Below are positions 51,501 to 59,782 of a stretch of DNA of 64,000 bases, in pieces. A program made the position numbers and the translations under genes. The stretch covers positions 1-64,000 of the forward strand of contig DATELQ010000075.1 in NCBI GenBank assembly GCA_035276475.1. The letters are read 5' to 3'. Under the pieces are notes generated by a model. The model ran no database searches. It saw only the letters and a program-made list of their open reading frames with translations, and was not told the DNA's origin. This DNA is from DATDFB01 sp035276475. Lineage in GTDB: Bacteria; Acidobacteriota; Thermoanaerobaculia; Gp7-AA8. Each line of letters begins with the position of its first letter. Within the stretch, counting starts at the first letter, position 1.

Positions 51501-54500
51501 CAGAGCGGCGTGACGGAGAGCGTGACCTACACCTACGACGACCCGACCGCGGGCAACTACGGCAAGGGGCGCGTGCGCTCGGTGACGGATCCGACGGGGT
51601 CGATGACCTACGCGTACGAGCGCCGCGGCATGGTGCGGAGCGAGCAGCACACGATCCAGGGCAACGGCTACACGCTCGGCTACGGCTACGACGCCAACGG
51701 CAACCGCAGCGCCATGACCTACCCCTCGGGGCGCGTCGTCAACTACACCTTCGACTTCGCCGACCGGCCGCTGTCAGCAGCGTCGAACGGCACGACCTTC
51801 GTATCGAGCGCGGCCTACGCGCCGTTCGGTCCGGAGACGCAGCTCTCCTTCGGCAACGGCACGACGAAGACCGCGACGTTCGACCTCCGCTACCGACCGG
51901 TCGAGAACAAGCTCACCGGCGGGGTAGGGGTGATCGCCGACTACAGCTACAGCGAAGACCCGATCGGCAACATCACCGCCATCCGCGATCTGACTGACTC
52001 CACCTACAACCGCACCTTCGGCTACGACGAGCTGCATCGGCTGACGTCGGCGACGACCGGCGGCGCGCTGTGGGGCAACGCGACCTACGCGTACGACGCC
52101 ATGGGCAACATGACCGCGCTCGCGTTGGGCGCGGCGCGCACGTCGTCGTTCGCCTACAACGGCACGCTGCCGAAGCTCTTGAGCGTCACGGAGAACGGCT
52201 CCGCGCGCGCTGTTGCGTACGACGCGGCCGGCAACGAGCTGACCGTCGGCGCGAACGCCTACGCCTACTCTCCGCGGAACCTCCTGGCCAGCGGCGACGG
52301 CCTCTCCTACACCTACGACGCCCGCGGCGTGCGGACGATCACGACGGTCGCCGCCGCCCTCGGCACGTTCAGCGGCACCGTCGTGACCGCAGCGACCGGC
52401 GCGCCGGTGGCCGGCGCCACCGTCACGGTCGACGGCACGCTCAACTCCACGACGACGGATGCGAGCGGCAACTTCACGCTCAACCAGCCGGGCGGCAACT
52501 ACACGATGACGGTGGTGAAGCTCGGCTTCCTGCCGGAGACGACGACGGCGTTCACGCTCGGATTGGGCGCGAACGTCGCCGTCGGCACGGTCAGGCTGTC
52601 GGTCGCTCCGTCGACGATCACCGGCACGGTCGTCAGTTCCTTGGGCGGCAACGTCGCCGGCGCGACGGTGGCGCTCAGCGGCACGACGGCTACGGCGTCG
52701 ACCGACGCGCTCGGCCGCTTCATCATCATTCAGCCCGCCGGAACGTATACCGCGACGATCACCGCCGGCGGCTACGTGTCGGCGACGACGGCGTCGTTCA
52801 CGACGCTCTCCGGCCAGACCTATCCCCTCGGCACGATCACCCTCACTGCCATTCCCGCGACCGTGAGCGGCACCGTCACCAGCTCCACGGGCGGCCCCGT
52901 CGCCGGCGCGACGGTGACGGCCATCGGCGGTCCCTCCGGCGCACGCGCCCCCGGCCGCTTCGCCGCGAGCTCCACGAACAGCACGACCACGGACGCCAGC
53001 GGCAACTTCACGCTCTCGCTCGCCGCCGGCACGTACAGCTTCACGATCGCGAAGACGGGCTTCGGCACGACGACAACCGCCGACGTGACGTTGGGCGCCG
53101 GCACGACCTTCTCCACCGGCACGATTGTGATCGATCCCCTCGGCACGATCACCGGCACCGTCGTCAGCCAAACGACCGGCTCGCCCGTCGTCAACGCCAC
53201 CGTCACGGTCAGCGGCAGCGTCAACTCCACGTCGACCGATTCGAACGGCCGCTTCTCCTTGCAGCAGCCCCCCGGCAGCTACTCGATCCACATCTCCGCC
53301 GCCGGCTTCGCCGACACCTCCACGCCGTTCTTCACTCTCGCGCCGGGAGCCACCCACGACGCCGGCACGATCCAGCTCCCGCCGATCGCGCTCGCGGTCT
53401 TCGTCGGCTACGCCGACGACCTCCGCCCCAGCGCCAACTTCCCGGTCCCCTGGGCCGGCGCGCCGAACGTCGTCTACATCGGCACGCCGTCGCCCCTCGA
53501 CGCCGGAGCGATCCGTCTCGACAACAACACCGATGCGCCGATGCCCGTCGACAACGTCACGGTCGACTTGGGGCGCCCCGGCCCGGTCTACAGCCTCTGG
53601 GGAAGCTTCATCGTCCCCGCCCACGGCTCCGTGATCCTCACCCAAACGCAGCAGTTCAACTTCGATACGAGCGACGATCCGATCGTCGGCTGCGGCGGCA
53701 CGCTCACGCCGGGCGACCCGCGCGTGCCGCGCGTCACCGTCACGATCGCGGGCGTCGGCACGACCTACTTCGACACCGGGCACATCCTCGACACCGGCGG
53801 GTTCGATCTGGCCTGCCGCGGCAACGAGTCGCTGCAGTGGCGCCTCATCGGCACCACCGGCATCAACGCCAACGGCGACTTTCTCCTGAGCCCTCCCACC
53901 GGCACGAGCCAGCTCGGAGCGCCCTACACCGTGACCGCGTCGGTCACCGACGGCACCGGCCAGCCGCTGGCCAACGTGAGCGTCCGCTTCACTGTCACCG
54001 AAGGGCCGAACCGCACCCGCACCGGCACGGCCACGACCGACCCGAGCGGCCACGCCTCGTTCACCTACACCTCCACCATCGCCGGCACCGACACGATCCA
54101 GGCGACGATCACCAACGCCTCGGGCGGTACGTCGACGTCGAACCCCGTCACCGTGAACTGGCCGGCGTTCTCCAACGTCGAGGTCTTCGTCGGCTACGCC
54201 GATGACCTCCGCGCCGGCGCTGCGTTCCCGAACCCGTGGCAAGGCTCGCCCAACGTCGTCTTCATCGGCAACCGAGGGGGCGACTGGGACTCGGGAGCCG
54301 TGCGCATCGACAACACCGGCGACTCCGCCATCACCATCGACCGCGTCACCGTCGACCTCCAGCGCCCCGGCCCCACGTTCAGCCTCTGGGGAAGCTTCAC
54401 CATTCCGGCGCATTGGTCGGCGATCCTCGCGCAGACCGGCCCTGGGGAGAACTTCGACACCTCCGACTTCCCGATCACGGGCTGCGGCGGGACGATCGCG

Positions 54501-57500
54501 CCGAACGATCCGCGCATCCCCAAGATCACGATCACAACCGCCGGCCAGTCGGCCAGCTACCTCGACACGGCGCACATCCTCGACACCTTCGGCTACGACC
54601 TCGTCTGCCTGCGCAACGAGTCGCTGCAGTGGCGCCCGGTCGGCTCGAGCTCGACCGCGGACGCCGGGCATCTCGCGCTCCAGCCGCTGGCGACGGTCAC
54701 GCCGGTCGGCGGCAACTACACGGCCACGGCCATCGCTACGGACGCCGGCAACGAGCCGGTGGCGGGGCTGCGCATCGACTTCCGCGTCGTGACGGGGCCG
54801 AACTCCGGGAAGACCGGCTCGGCCACGACGAACAGCAGCGGTATCGCTACGTTCACCTACTCTTCGACCTTGACCGGCACGGACGTCGTGCGCGCCTCGA
54901 TCACGAACGCCGCCGGCGGCGTGCTGACCTCGAATGACGTCAGCTCCACGTGGGTCTCGACGGTGCGCCTGACGCTGACGCCCGCCACGGCCACCTCCAC
55001 GGTGGGCACGCCGTACAACGCCACGGTCCTCGTGACCGACGGCAGCAACACCCCGCTCGCCAACGTCTTCGTCACCTTCCGCATCACCGCCGGCCCGAAC
55101 TCCGGCAAGACCGGCCAGGCCATCACCGACGCGGCCGGCCACGCTCTCTTCACCTACTTCTCCCTGGTTCAGGGCACCGACACGATCGTCGCGTCGGTCG
55201 TCGGCTCGGGCGGCAACTCGATCCTCTCGAACAACGTGAGCTCGATCTGGGTGGCGCCGATGGCCATCACCCTCGAGCCCTCCACGGCCACGACGCCGAT
55301 CGGCGCGAGCTACACCGCCACGGCGTACGTCTCGACCGGCGGCTCGCCGTCGTCCGGCGCTCCGGTCGTGTTCACCATCGTCGCCGGCCCGAACGCCGGA
55401 AGAACGCAGTCAGCGACGACCGACGGCACCGGCCACGCCACCTTCACCTACACCTCCAACACAATCGGCTCCGACGTCCTCGAAGCGAAAACCGGCAGCC
55501 TCACCTCGAACCAGGTCGTGGCCAAGTGGGTCGCGGTGCCGACGATCCTCACGTACACCGGCGACATCGCCGGCGAGACCAACGACGCGATGACGCTCTC
55601 CGCGCGCCTCACGGAGGCGACGACGAGCGCGCCGATCGCCGGGCAGACCCTGGCGTTCACCTTCGGCGGCACCGCCTACAGCGCCACGACCGACAGCAAC
55701 GGCACCGCGCGCGTGACGGTCACGCCGCACATGATCCCGGGCGCCGTGCCGCTCTCGATCGCCTTCACGGCCTCGGGCTCGTACACCGGCTCGTCGCTCT
55801 CGCTCTTCGTCAACGTCGTGCGCGACGAGTCGGCCATCCGCTATACCGGCAAGACCGTCGTCGCCAACGGCACGGCCCAGACGCTGACCGCACTCCTCAC
55901 GGACCCCGACGGCGGCGAGCCGCTCACCGGCCGCCTCGTCACCTTCACCATCGGCGCGCTCACCGCCACGGCCACGACCAACAGCAGCGGCATCGCCTCG
56001 GCGACCGTCACCGTGCCGCCCTCGCTCGGCACCGGCCCGATCCGCCTCACCGCCTCCTTCGCCGGCGACACCTACAACGTCCCGGCCTCGACGAGCGTCC
56101 CGGTGATCCTCTACCAGCCGCAGTCGTTCGTGATCTGGGGCGGCAACGCCGTTGCGCCGCACACGGGCGATCGCGTGCAGTTCTGGGGCAGCCAGTGGGA
56201 CAAGCAGGTCACCGGCGGCGACTACGACAACAAGGCTGACTTCAAGGGCTGGAGCGTCCCCGCCGGCTCTCCGATCACGCTCTGTGAAGCGACGGTGAAG
56301 GCGACGGGCGCCTGCTGGAGCTCGAAGCCCGGCCAGTCGTTCCCGCCCGCCGCGATCGAGCGCTACATCAGCGTCATCGTCTCGACTTCGATCGGACAGA
56401 CCAAGGGCGACATCGCCGGCAACATCGCCGCCACGGTCGTCGTCCGCGTCGACCCGGTGCCGCAGTACGGCAACGACCCGGGCAAACAGGGCTACGGCAC
56501 GATCGTCGCCGTAATCGACGACGGCGCGCACCTCTTCTCCACCGCCACGCAGCGCAAGGCCGCCGATGCGATGCCGTTCTTCTTCCGCCATCTCACCCGG
56601 CCGCGCCCCGCGCAGATCGCCTCGCTCCTCCATCCCGACGTCGCCGGCTACGCCATCTCCAGCGAGCTCGCGCGCACGTCGGTGCTCGTCCCGGCGCCCA
56701 TGACCGTCGCCCAAGGCAGCCGCCGCTACTCGTTCTACTCGCCGGAGCTCGACCTCGTCGCCGAGACGGCGCTCTCCCCCAGCGGCGCGCCGGCCATCGC
56801 CTACGAGTACCTCTGGTTCAACGGCCACCCGGTCGCCCAAGTCGACGCCGGCGGCGCCACGCACTGGACCTTCACCGACCACCTCGGCACTCCGCTCCTT
56901 CTCACCAACACCGACGGCTCCACCTACTGGCGCGCCGAGTACGAGCCGTTCGGCGCGGTCTATGCGCTGCGTTCGGCCGACGTCCACCAGCCGCTCCGCC
57001 TTCCCGGTCAGGAAGCCGAGCAGCTCAACCTCGGCGCCAACGGCGTCACGGAGCGCTCCTACAATATCCACCGCTGGTACCGGAGCGGGTGGGGGAGGTA
57101 CTCGCAGGTCGACCCGCTCACGCCGGACGGCAACAACGAGTACGCCTACGCAGACGGCGGGCCGGTCAACGCCTCCGATCCGGATGGGCTCATGACCTTC
57201 ACCTGGGTGTGGGGGCCGGGCGGGGCGAAGAAGACGCTGAACCTGGCGGCGATGTGCAAGTACGCGCCGACGAAAGTCTCGTGCACGAACTTCAACAAAG
57301 CGAAGGTCGACTGCACCTGTCTCTGCATCTCGCCGACGCAGTGGGCGCCGCAGATCATTCTCTTCCTCGACGTCGACATGTACGTCTACGCCGGCAACAT
57401 CACCAAGGGGATGGCCAAGGACCCGACGATCCACGACTTCGCCACCGCCGTGGCCCACGAGGTCGACAAGCATCTCAAGCCGGCCGCGCAGGACATCGAG

Positions 57501-57638
57501 AACTACTTCAACTCCTGGGTCAAAGACCAGCCGACGCAGGCCGACTGCAACAAGACCTGCACCCAGGTCAAGAGCATGCAGAAGACGATCAACAACATGT
57601 ATAAGAAAGCGCTCGACGACACGAAGAAGAATGATTAG
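48552..57638 (+). CDS. giant secreted RHS-repeat protein with 1,450-residue modular insert
   Basis: This 3028-residue Sec-exported protein has a signal peptide (about 1-22) and a Cys-rich N-terminal part (about 25-220). A DUF6531-like opening follows (PLSMALTYHSELPG), then YD/RHS repeats (about 330-1262, for example FTYDANGNVL, FAYDDFHRNR, YTYDARGVR at 1253-1261). The RHS core breaks off at 1262 and resumes at about 2723 (RRYSFYSPELDLVAETAL, FTDHLGTPLLL, RYSQVDPLTPDGNNEYAYAD). The insert holds four carboxypeptidase-regulatory modules (about 1270-1610), two FVGYADDLR modules, five or more Ig-like (Big_1-type) domains and an IWGGN domain (about 2525-2658). After DPDGLM (about 2880) comes a unique 148-residue Cys-rich tip. 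RHS proteins are surface or toxin-delivery shells; toxin status here is inference. Confidence 0.92.
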   Translation: MRLARTAFAALLAICLATPLFAVWPIPTYTEYPCNGTVSPPENCSSQGGDPLRHYQRKVSDDTHSCTPVSGQFGGFCDGPGCTSIGGWCRQPEVVSATGNAQFINHQSMVKFRIEYKFPNNYCQLSPDGNVAEWPIVFNDFHQTRLYLRNSSGAVIATTMAVFEHGTWEPTVPVCGLPATFQVEALNQCGLNQVVDFTVSAGAMTPKECVLAKECPTCGMSGSPAPPGGPALPMNIGSGDVAAAVALFSIAQPPLPLSMALTYHSELPGNAQLIAEPLGHGWTHPYNQRLAPIDPAGLYLYRYTADGDEHYFQRTSPTTWTASSPGELTDTVTLVSGRYEVKDLNGTITRFDAATGAWLSTSDRWGNTISGSYTGGLLTTVTDSVGRQVQFVYTGGVLSQITLPDGTAWRFGYDANGELARIFDPLHTSTTPWRTFEYTADTRGTVRLLTAMRDDAGKLLEGHAYDGAERGVSSFTEGGRDLVTMQYNGSLPTQAVVTQTLANGQTRTATFSMIYQRGRYLPLHVTGNCFTCTNGGADNESLSFDGANHVLSRTDGSGHTTRFTYDANGNVLTKTQAFGTPNARTFTYTYGYPAWPKFITQMTETSAAKPGATKVTTAALTNNETTLTRSESGWLHAGDSAPATYTRVDTFDAHHRLLAADGPRTDVADVTTNAYYADGDADLNRRGRLQSVTDPAGLTRTLGQYDVYGTARLTTDPNGVQTLRQTDARGRIISTINKAVAGDARESADYTVIATYDGRDRLVRQTMPRGNAVAFGYEDGSNRLTDTIRIDAGGNEVERRHLTLNAIGDKLREEDQQCASPAAPCASWVTKRQEDFVYDDHDRLVQTVNAVPAGTSARYTYDPDGLLVTVQDENHTSPNIRFFHDELDRLVRIERVTAAGTVTTRYAFDAQDNLTAVTDPNGNTTTFAYDDFHRNRATNDPSSGVKSFDYNPAGLPTSMTDANGAATARTFDAAGRLLTAVSTQSGVTESVTYTYDDPTAGNYGKGRVRSVTDPTGSMTYAYERRGMVRSEQHTIQGNGYTLGYGYDANGNRSAMTYPSGRVVNYTFDFADRPLSAASNGTTFVSSAAYAPFGPETQLSFGNGTTKTATFDLRYRPVENKLTGGVGVIADYSYSEDPIGNITAIRDLTDSTYNRTFGYDELHRLTSATTGGALWGNATYAYDAMGNMTALALGAARTSSFAYNGTLPKLLSVTENGSARAVAYDAAGNELTVGANAYAYSPRNLLASGDGLSYTYDARGVRTITTVAAALGTFSGTVVTAATGAPVAGATVTVDGTLNSTTTDASGNFTLNQPGGNYTMTVVKLGFLPETTTAFTLGLGANVAVGTVRLSVAPSTITGTVVSSLGGNVAGATVALSGTTATASTDALGRFIIIQPAGTYTATITAGGYVSATTASFTTLSGQTYPLGTITLTAIPATVSGTVTSSTGGPVAGATVTAIGGPSGARAPGRFAASSTNSTTTDASGNFTLSLAAGTYSFTIAKTGFGTTTTADVTLGAGTTFSTGTIVIDPLGTITGTVVSQTTGSPVVNATVTVSGSVNSTSTDSNGRFSLQQPPGSYSIHISAAGFADTSTPFFTLAPGATHDAGTIQLPPIALAVFVGYADDLRPSANFPVPWAGAPNVVYIGTPSPLDAGAIRLDNNTDAPMPVDNVTVDLGRPGPVYSLWGSFIVPAHGSVILTQTQQFNFDTSDDPIVGCGGTLTPGDPRVPRVTVTIAGVGTTYFDTGHILDTGGFDLACRGNESLQWRLIGTTGINANGDFLLSPPTGTSQLGAPYTVTASVTDGTGQPLANVSVRFTVTEGPNRTRTGTATTDPSGHASFTYTSTIAGTDTIQATITNASGGTSTSNPVTVNWPAFSNVEVFVGYADDLRAGAAFPNPWQGSPNVVFIGNRGGDWDSGAVRIDNTGDSAITIDRVTVDLQRPGPTFSLWGSFTIPAHWSAILAQTGPGENFDTSDFPITGCGGTIAPNDPRIPKITITTAGQSASYLDTAHILDTFGYDLVCLRNESLQWRPVGSSSTADAGHLALQPLATVTPVGGNYTATAIATDAGNEPVAGLRIDFRVVTGPNSGKTGSATTNSSGIATFTYSSTLTGTDVVRASITNAAGGVLTSNDVSSTWVSTVRLTLTPATATSTVGTPYNATVLVTDGSNTPLANVFVTFRITAGPNSGKTGQAITDAAGHALFTYFSLVQGTDTIVASVVGSGGNSILSNNVSSIWVAPMAITLEPSTATTPIGASYTATAYVSTGGSPSSGAPVVFTIVAGPNAGRTQSATTDGTGHATFTYTSNTIGSDVLEAKTGSLTSNQVVAKWVAVPTILTYTGDIAGETNDAMTLSARLTEATTSAPIAGQTLAFTFGGTAYSATTDSNGTARVTVTPHMIPGAVPLSIAFTASGSYTGSSLSLFVNVVRDESAIRYTGKTVVANGTAQTLTALLTDPDGGEPLTGRLVTFTIGALTATATTNSSGIASATVTVPPSLGTGPIRLTASFAGDTYNVPASTSVPVILYQPQSFVIWGGNAVAPHTGDRVQFWGSQWDKQVTGGDYDNKADFKGWSVPAGSPITLCEATVKATGACWSSKPGQSFPPAAIERYISVIVSTSIGQTKGDIAGNIAATVVVRVDPVPQYGNDPGKQGYGTIVAVIDDGAHLFSTATQRKAADAMPFFFRHLTRPRPAQIASLLHPDVAGYAISSELARTSVLVPAPMTVAQGSRRYSFYSPELDLVAETALSPSGAPAIAYEYLWFNGHPVAQVDAGGATHWTFTDHLGTPLLLTNTDGSTYWRAEYEPFGAVYALRSADVHQPLRLPGQEAEQLNLGANGVTERSYNIHRWYRSGWGRYSQVDPLTPDGNNEYAYADGGPVNASDPDGLMTFTWVWGPGGAKKTLNLAAMCKYAPTKVSCTNFNKAKVDCTCLCISPTQWAPQIILFLDVDMYVYAGNITKGMAKDPTIHDFATAVAHEVDKHLKPAAQDIENYFNSWVKDQPTQADCNKTCTQVKSMQKTINNMYKKALDDTKKND
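52350..56720 (+). other. modular insert splitting the RHS core
   Basis: The coding segment for about residues 1267-2722 interrupts the RHS core between YTYDARGVRTITT and SRRYSFYSPEL, segments that are normally nearly adjacent in RHS proteins. It keeps one reading frame and similar GC. Order: four carboxypeptidase-regulatory repeats, FVGYADDLR plus Ig twice, further Ig-like repeats, then the IWGGN/FWGSQWDKQ domain. Confidence 0.75.
53400..54971 (+). repeat. tandem 262-residue duplication inside the RHS insert
   Basis: Two in-frame copies begin FVGYADDLR at residues 1617 and 1879. Each contains GxGAxRxDN, RPGPxxSLWGSF, FDTSDxPIxGCGG, an ILDTxGxDL motif and NESLQWR, followed by an Ig-like domain with a GPN-x-R/K-TG core. 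The period is 786 nt. The copies are diverged, so the duplication is old. Confidence 0.85.
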
Positions 57639-58245
57639 CCGCTCCATCGCGCTCCTCTTCGCCGCGCTCTTAGCGCCGGCGCTCGCCGCGGGCGACACCT
57701 GCTCGCTCGCGGCGAGGTTCCCGGCGCTCGCGAAGGCGCTGCACGCGCGGAAGTGGACAACCACCACACCCGACGACGTGCAGCGCATCGTGGCGGTCCC
57801 GCTGAAGCGCGCGGACCTGTCGGACCCGCCGTGCAGCGGTACGGTGGAGATGACGAGCGGCGACGCCGCGTCGTGTCTCCTCACGGCCGCGTTCGTGAAA
57901 CGCGAGCGCGGCGGACGCTGCGTCGTCTCGCTCGACGCCGTCTCATTCCTCGCCGATCTGCCGATGTCGCGCGCCGAGGGGCTGCGGGCGGATGTGATCG
58001 GCGCGCTGAAGCCGGGCGGACGGGCGGAGGGGGACGCGCAGCACGCCGACTTCTTCTGGCGCAGCGCCGACTCGCGCACGCGCTACAACCTCTTCGCCTC
58101 CGTCGAGCCCTCCACCGCCAATCCGTCGCCCGCCACGCCCGCCGCGGTCAAGGTGATCCTTCGCCACGCCGCGGTCGATCCGGATGACGTCGACGACCTG
58201 CCGTTCGAGAAGGGCTATTTCCCGCCACGCTGTCCGAAGAATTAA
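57631..58245 (+). CDS. small secreted protein overlapping the RHS stop; candidate immunity protein
   Basis: This 204-residue protein has a signal peptide (ALLFAALLAPALAAG, cleaved near 20). Its Cys residues (DTCSLAARF, DPPCSGTVEM, AASCLLTAAF, GRCVVSL, PPRCPKN) suggest disulfides in an oxidising compartment. The ATG lies 8 bp inside the end of the RHS gene, so translation is coupled. Position, size and co-export are what an immunity protein against an RHS tip would show, but I recognise no immunity family. The alternative is an accessory protein for RHS export or folding. It overlaps the convergent gene's stop by 4 bp. Confidence 0.75.
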   Translation: MISRSIALLFAALLAPALAAGDTCSLAARFPALAKALHARKWTTTTPDDVQRIVAVPLKRADLSDPPCSGTVEMTSGDAASCLLTAAFVKRERGGRCVVSLDAVSFLADLPMSRAEGLRADVIGALKPGGRAEGDAQHADFFWRSADSRTRYNLFASVEPSTANPSPATPAAVKVILRHAAVDPDDVDDLPFEKGYFPPRCPKN

Positions 58246-58892
58246 AAGTCGACGTCGAGCTGCCGCACGTCGCTCAACACCCAACCCGTCGGTCCGTTCG
58301 TGATCGTCGCCAAGCCGTCATGCGGCGTGAGATCCGGGTGCATCGCCGTGCCGACGTCGTTCGGCTGCCACTGCCAGAGGAACGTGACCTCGCACTGATC
58401 GCCGGTCGCGCAGGCGATTTTCTTCGCCCGGAGGAACTGGCGCTTGGCCACCTGGATGTTCCACGCCGTCCCGTCGTCCGTCGAGGTCACGTGAAGGAGC
58501 CCGTCCTGGCTGAACGCGAGCGAGCCGTCGGGCTGCTTCTCCACGTAGCCGCGCGACTGCAGCGCGTAGACGATGCGATAGGCGGCCTGAATCTCGATCG
58601 GGTCCTTGTGCGGACAAGGCATCGTCTTCGGCGCGGAGAAGTGCGTATCGACTTCGATCATGTACTGCAGGTGCTCGGCGTCGAGCCCGGCCGGGTAGCT
58701 GACCTTCTCGGAGGCCGGCGGCGGCGTGGAGCTCTCGATCTGCAGCCCCTTCGGTTTCGGCGTCGTCGCCTGCTTGAGCGCCGCCAGCGGCCGCGCGGCC
58801 TGCTTCGCGCAGTCCTTCGGCATGAACAAGAGGATGACCAGGGTGATGCAGAGGGCGAAGAGCGCGAACTTGAGGATGCCGGAGTCGCCCAT
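58242..58892 (-). CDS. membrane-anchored protein of unknown function
   Basis: This 216-residue protein has one N-terminal transmembrane segment (about 7-24: LKFALFALCITLVILLFM), so the rest faces the periplasm. A Pro-rich linker (STPPPASEKVSYPAGLD) leads to a globular C-terminal part with HKDPIEIQAAYRIVYALQSR and a Cys pair (IACATGDQCEVTFLWQWQPN). The region from about 100 onward reads like a small domain for a periplasmic association, but no family is recognised. The ATG at 58892 is used; the response regulator stop lies 3 nt upstream. Confidence 0.7.
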   Translation of the reverse strand: MGDSGILKFALFALCITLVILLFMPKDCAKQAARPLAALKQATTPKPKGLQIESSTPPPASEKVSYPAGLDAEHLQYMIEVDTHFSAPKTMPCPHKDPIEIQAAYRIVYALQSRGYVEKQPDGSLAFSQDGLLHVTSTDDGTAWNIQVAKRQFLRAKKIACATGDQCEVTFLWQWQPNDVGTAMHPDLTPHDGLATITNGPTGWVLSDVRQLDVDF

Positions 58893-58894
58893 CG

Positions 58895-59275
58895 CTACTG
58901 CACGTAGCGGTTGATCATGTCGACCATCTTGTCGCGCGTCAGCGGCTTGCGCATCCACGCGTTCGCGCCGGAGCTCGGGAACATCTCCTCGAGCGATTTT
59001 TCGGGGAGGTCGGAGATGAGGACGATGGGGATGTCCTTCTTGTTCGACTGTGACTTCAGCACTTCACTGAGGCGGTTGCCCTTGATGCTGGGGAGGTTGA
59101 CGTCGAGGAAGATGATGTCCGGCGTATTGCTGGCCAGGACGTGGTTGAACTCGATCCAGCTCGAGGCGGTGAGGACGGAACAACCCTCGCGCTCGAGCAG
59201 CGCCCTGCCGAGCTTCAGAACCAGCGGATTGTCGTCGAGAATGAGGACCGTGACTTTCGAGAGTGCAACTGCCAT
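58895..59275 (-). CDS. single-domain response regulator (CheY-like receiver)
   Basis: This protein of about 126 residues is a stand-alone receiver domain: acidic pair in VLILDDNPLVL, phospho-acceptor Asp in IIFLDVNLPSIKG, VLISD and the conserved Lys in WMRKPLTRD. No output domain follows, so it acts through protein contacts or phosphotransfer. An ATG 13 codons upstream is possible, but a TATCAT hexamer (59290-59285) ends 9 nt before the ATG at 59275 and favours that start. The orphan kinase at 44.5 kb is a possible partner. Confidence 0.88.
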   Translation of the reverse strand: MAVALSKVTVLILDDNPLVLKLGRALLEREGCSVLTASSWIEFNHVLASNTPDIIFLDVNLPSIKGNRLSEVLKSQSNKKDIPIVLISDLPEKSLEEMFPSSGANAWMRKPLTRDKMVDMINRYVQ

Positions 59276-59284
59276 CGGGGCGAC

Positions 59285-59290
59285 ATGATA
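59285..59290 (-). promoter_or_regulatory. candidate -10 (TATCAT) for the response regulator
   Basis: TATCAT on the minus strand ends 9 nt before the response regulator ATG in the short AT-richer divergent gap. The plus-strand partner promoter is unclear. Confidence 0.4.
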
Positions 59291-59300
59291 CATATTGTTC

Positions 59301-59762
59301 GTGGACGAAACCATTCCTGAACCGGTGCCCGCGCCCGAGCCGCCGCCGCCGTCGCTGCCGTTCCGCCTTCCGGCCGACTATTACACCTCGCCGGAGCGCA
59401 CGCGCATCTTCCCGCGCGCCGTGCCGATCGGCTGCGGCAGCGCCGCGGCGCTGTTCCTCGTCGTGCTCTTCGCCGCCGGCGCGCTCGTCTCCGGCGACCG
59501 CGGCGGCCGCCTGATGGGGAGCCTCTTCGCCATGATGCAGAGCGAGATGGAGGGCCAGTTCACGAAGGACGTTCCGGCCGCCGACAAGGCCGAATTCGAC
59601 GCGCAGTTCCACGAGCTGCGCCACCGCGTCGAGACCGGCCGGGCGAAGTTGAGTACCCTCCAGCCGTTGCTGGAGAAGATGCGCGACGCCAGCATGGACG
59701 AGAAGATCACGCCGGAGGAGACAAAGCGGTTGATCGAGGCGCTGCGCGGGGTGAACCGCTGA
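59301..59762 (+). CDS. membrane-anchored protein of unknown function with Pro-rich N-terminus
   Basis: This protein of about 153 residues starts with an acidic, Pro-rich cytoplasmic stretch (ETIPEPVPAPEPPPPSLPF). One transmembrane segment follows (about 42-65: GSAAALFLVVLFAAGALVSG), and the C-terminal half is helical and charged (LRHRVETGRAKLSTLQPLLE; DEKITPEETKRLIEALRGV). I chose GTG at 59301; TTG at 59295 is also in frame. No family is recognised. It is followed at once by the YkuD gene, so a role in the cell envelope is possible. Confidence 0.65.
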   Translation: MDETIPEPVPAPEPPPPSLPFRLPADYYTSPERTRIFPRAVPIGCGSAAALFLVVLFAAGALVSGDRGGRLMGSLFAMMQSEMEGQFTKDVPAADKAEFDAQFHELRHRVETGRAKLSTLQPLLEKMRDASMDEKITPEETKRLIEALRGVNR

Positions 59763-59782
59763 AGTGGAGCGCTCTCGCTGCC

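Noticed and set aside
51774..55142. 1122-codon open frame antisense to the RHS gene
   Set aside because: Composition is Arg/Gly/Ala/Asp-rich without recognisable domains, mirroring the repetitive sense codons.
57456..57473. Classical HExxH zinc protease in the RHS tip
   Set aside because: The sequence is HEVDKH with three residues between Glu and the second His, so the canonical motif is absent; metal binding is only a possibility.
55410..58079. 889-codon antisense frame over the RHS 3' part
   Set aside because: Same shadow signature; it also runs across the coupled small secreted gene.
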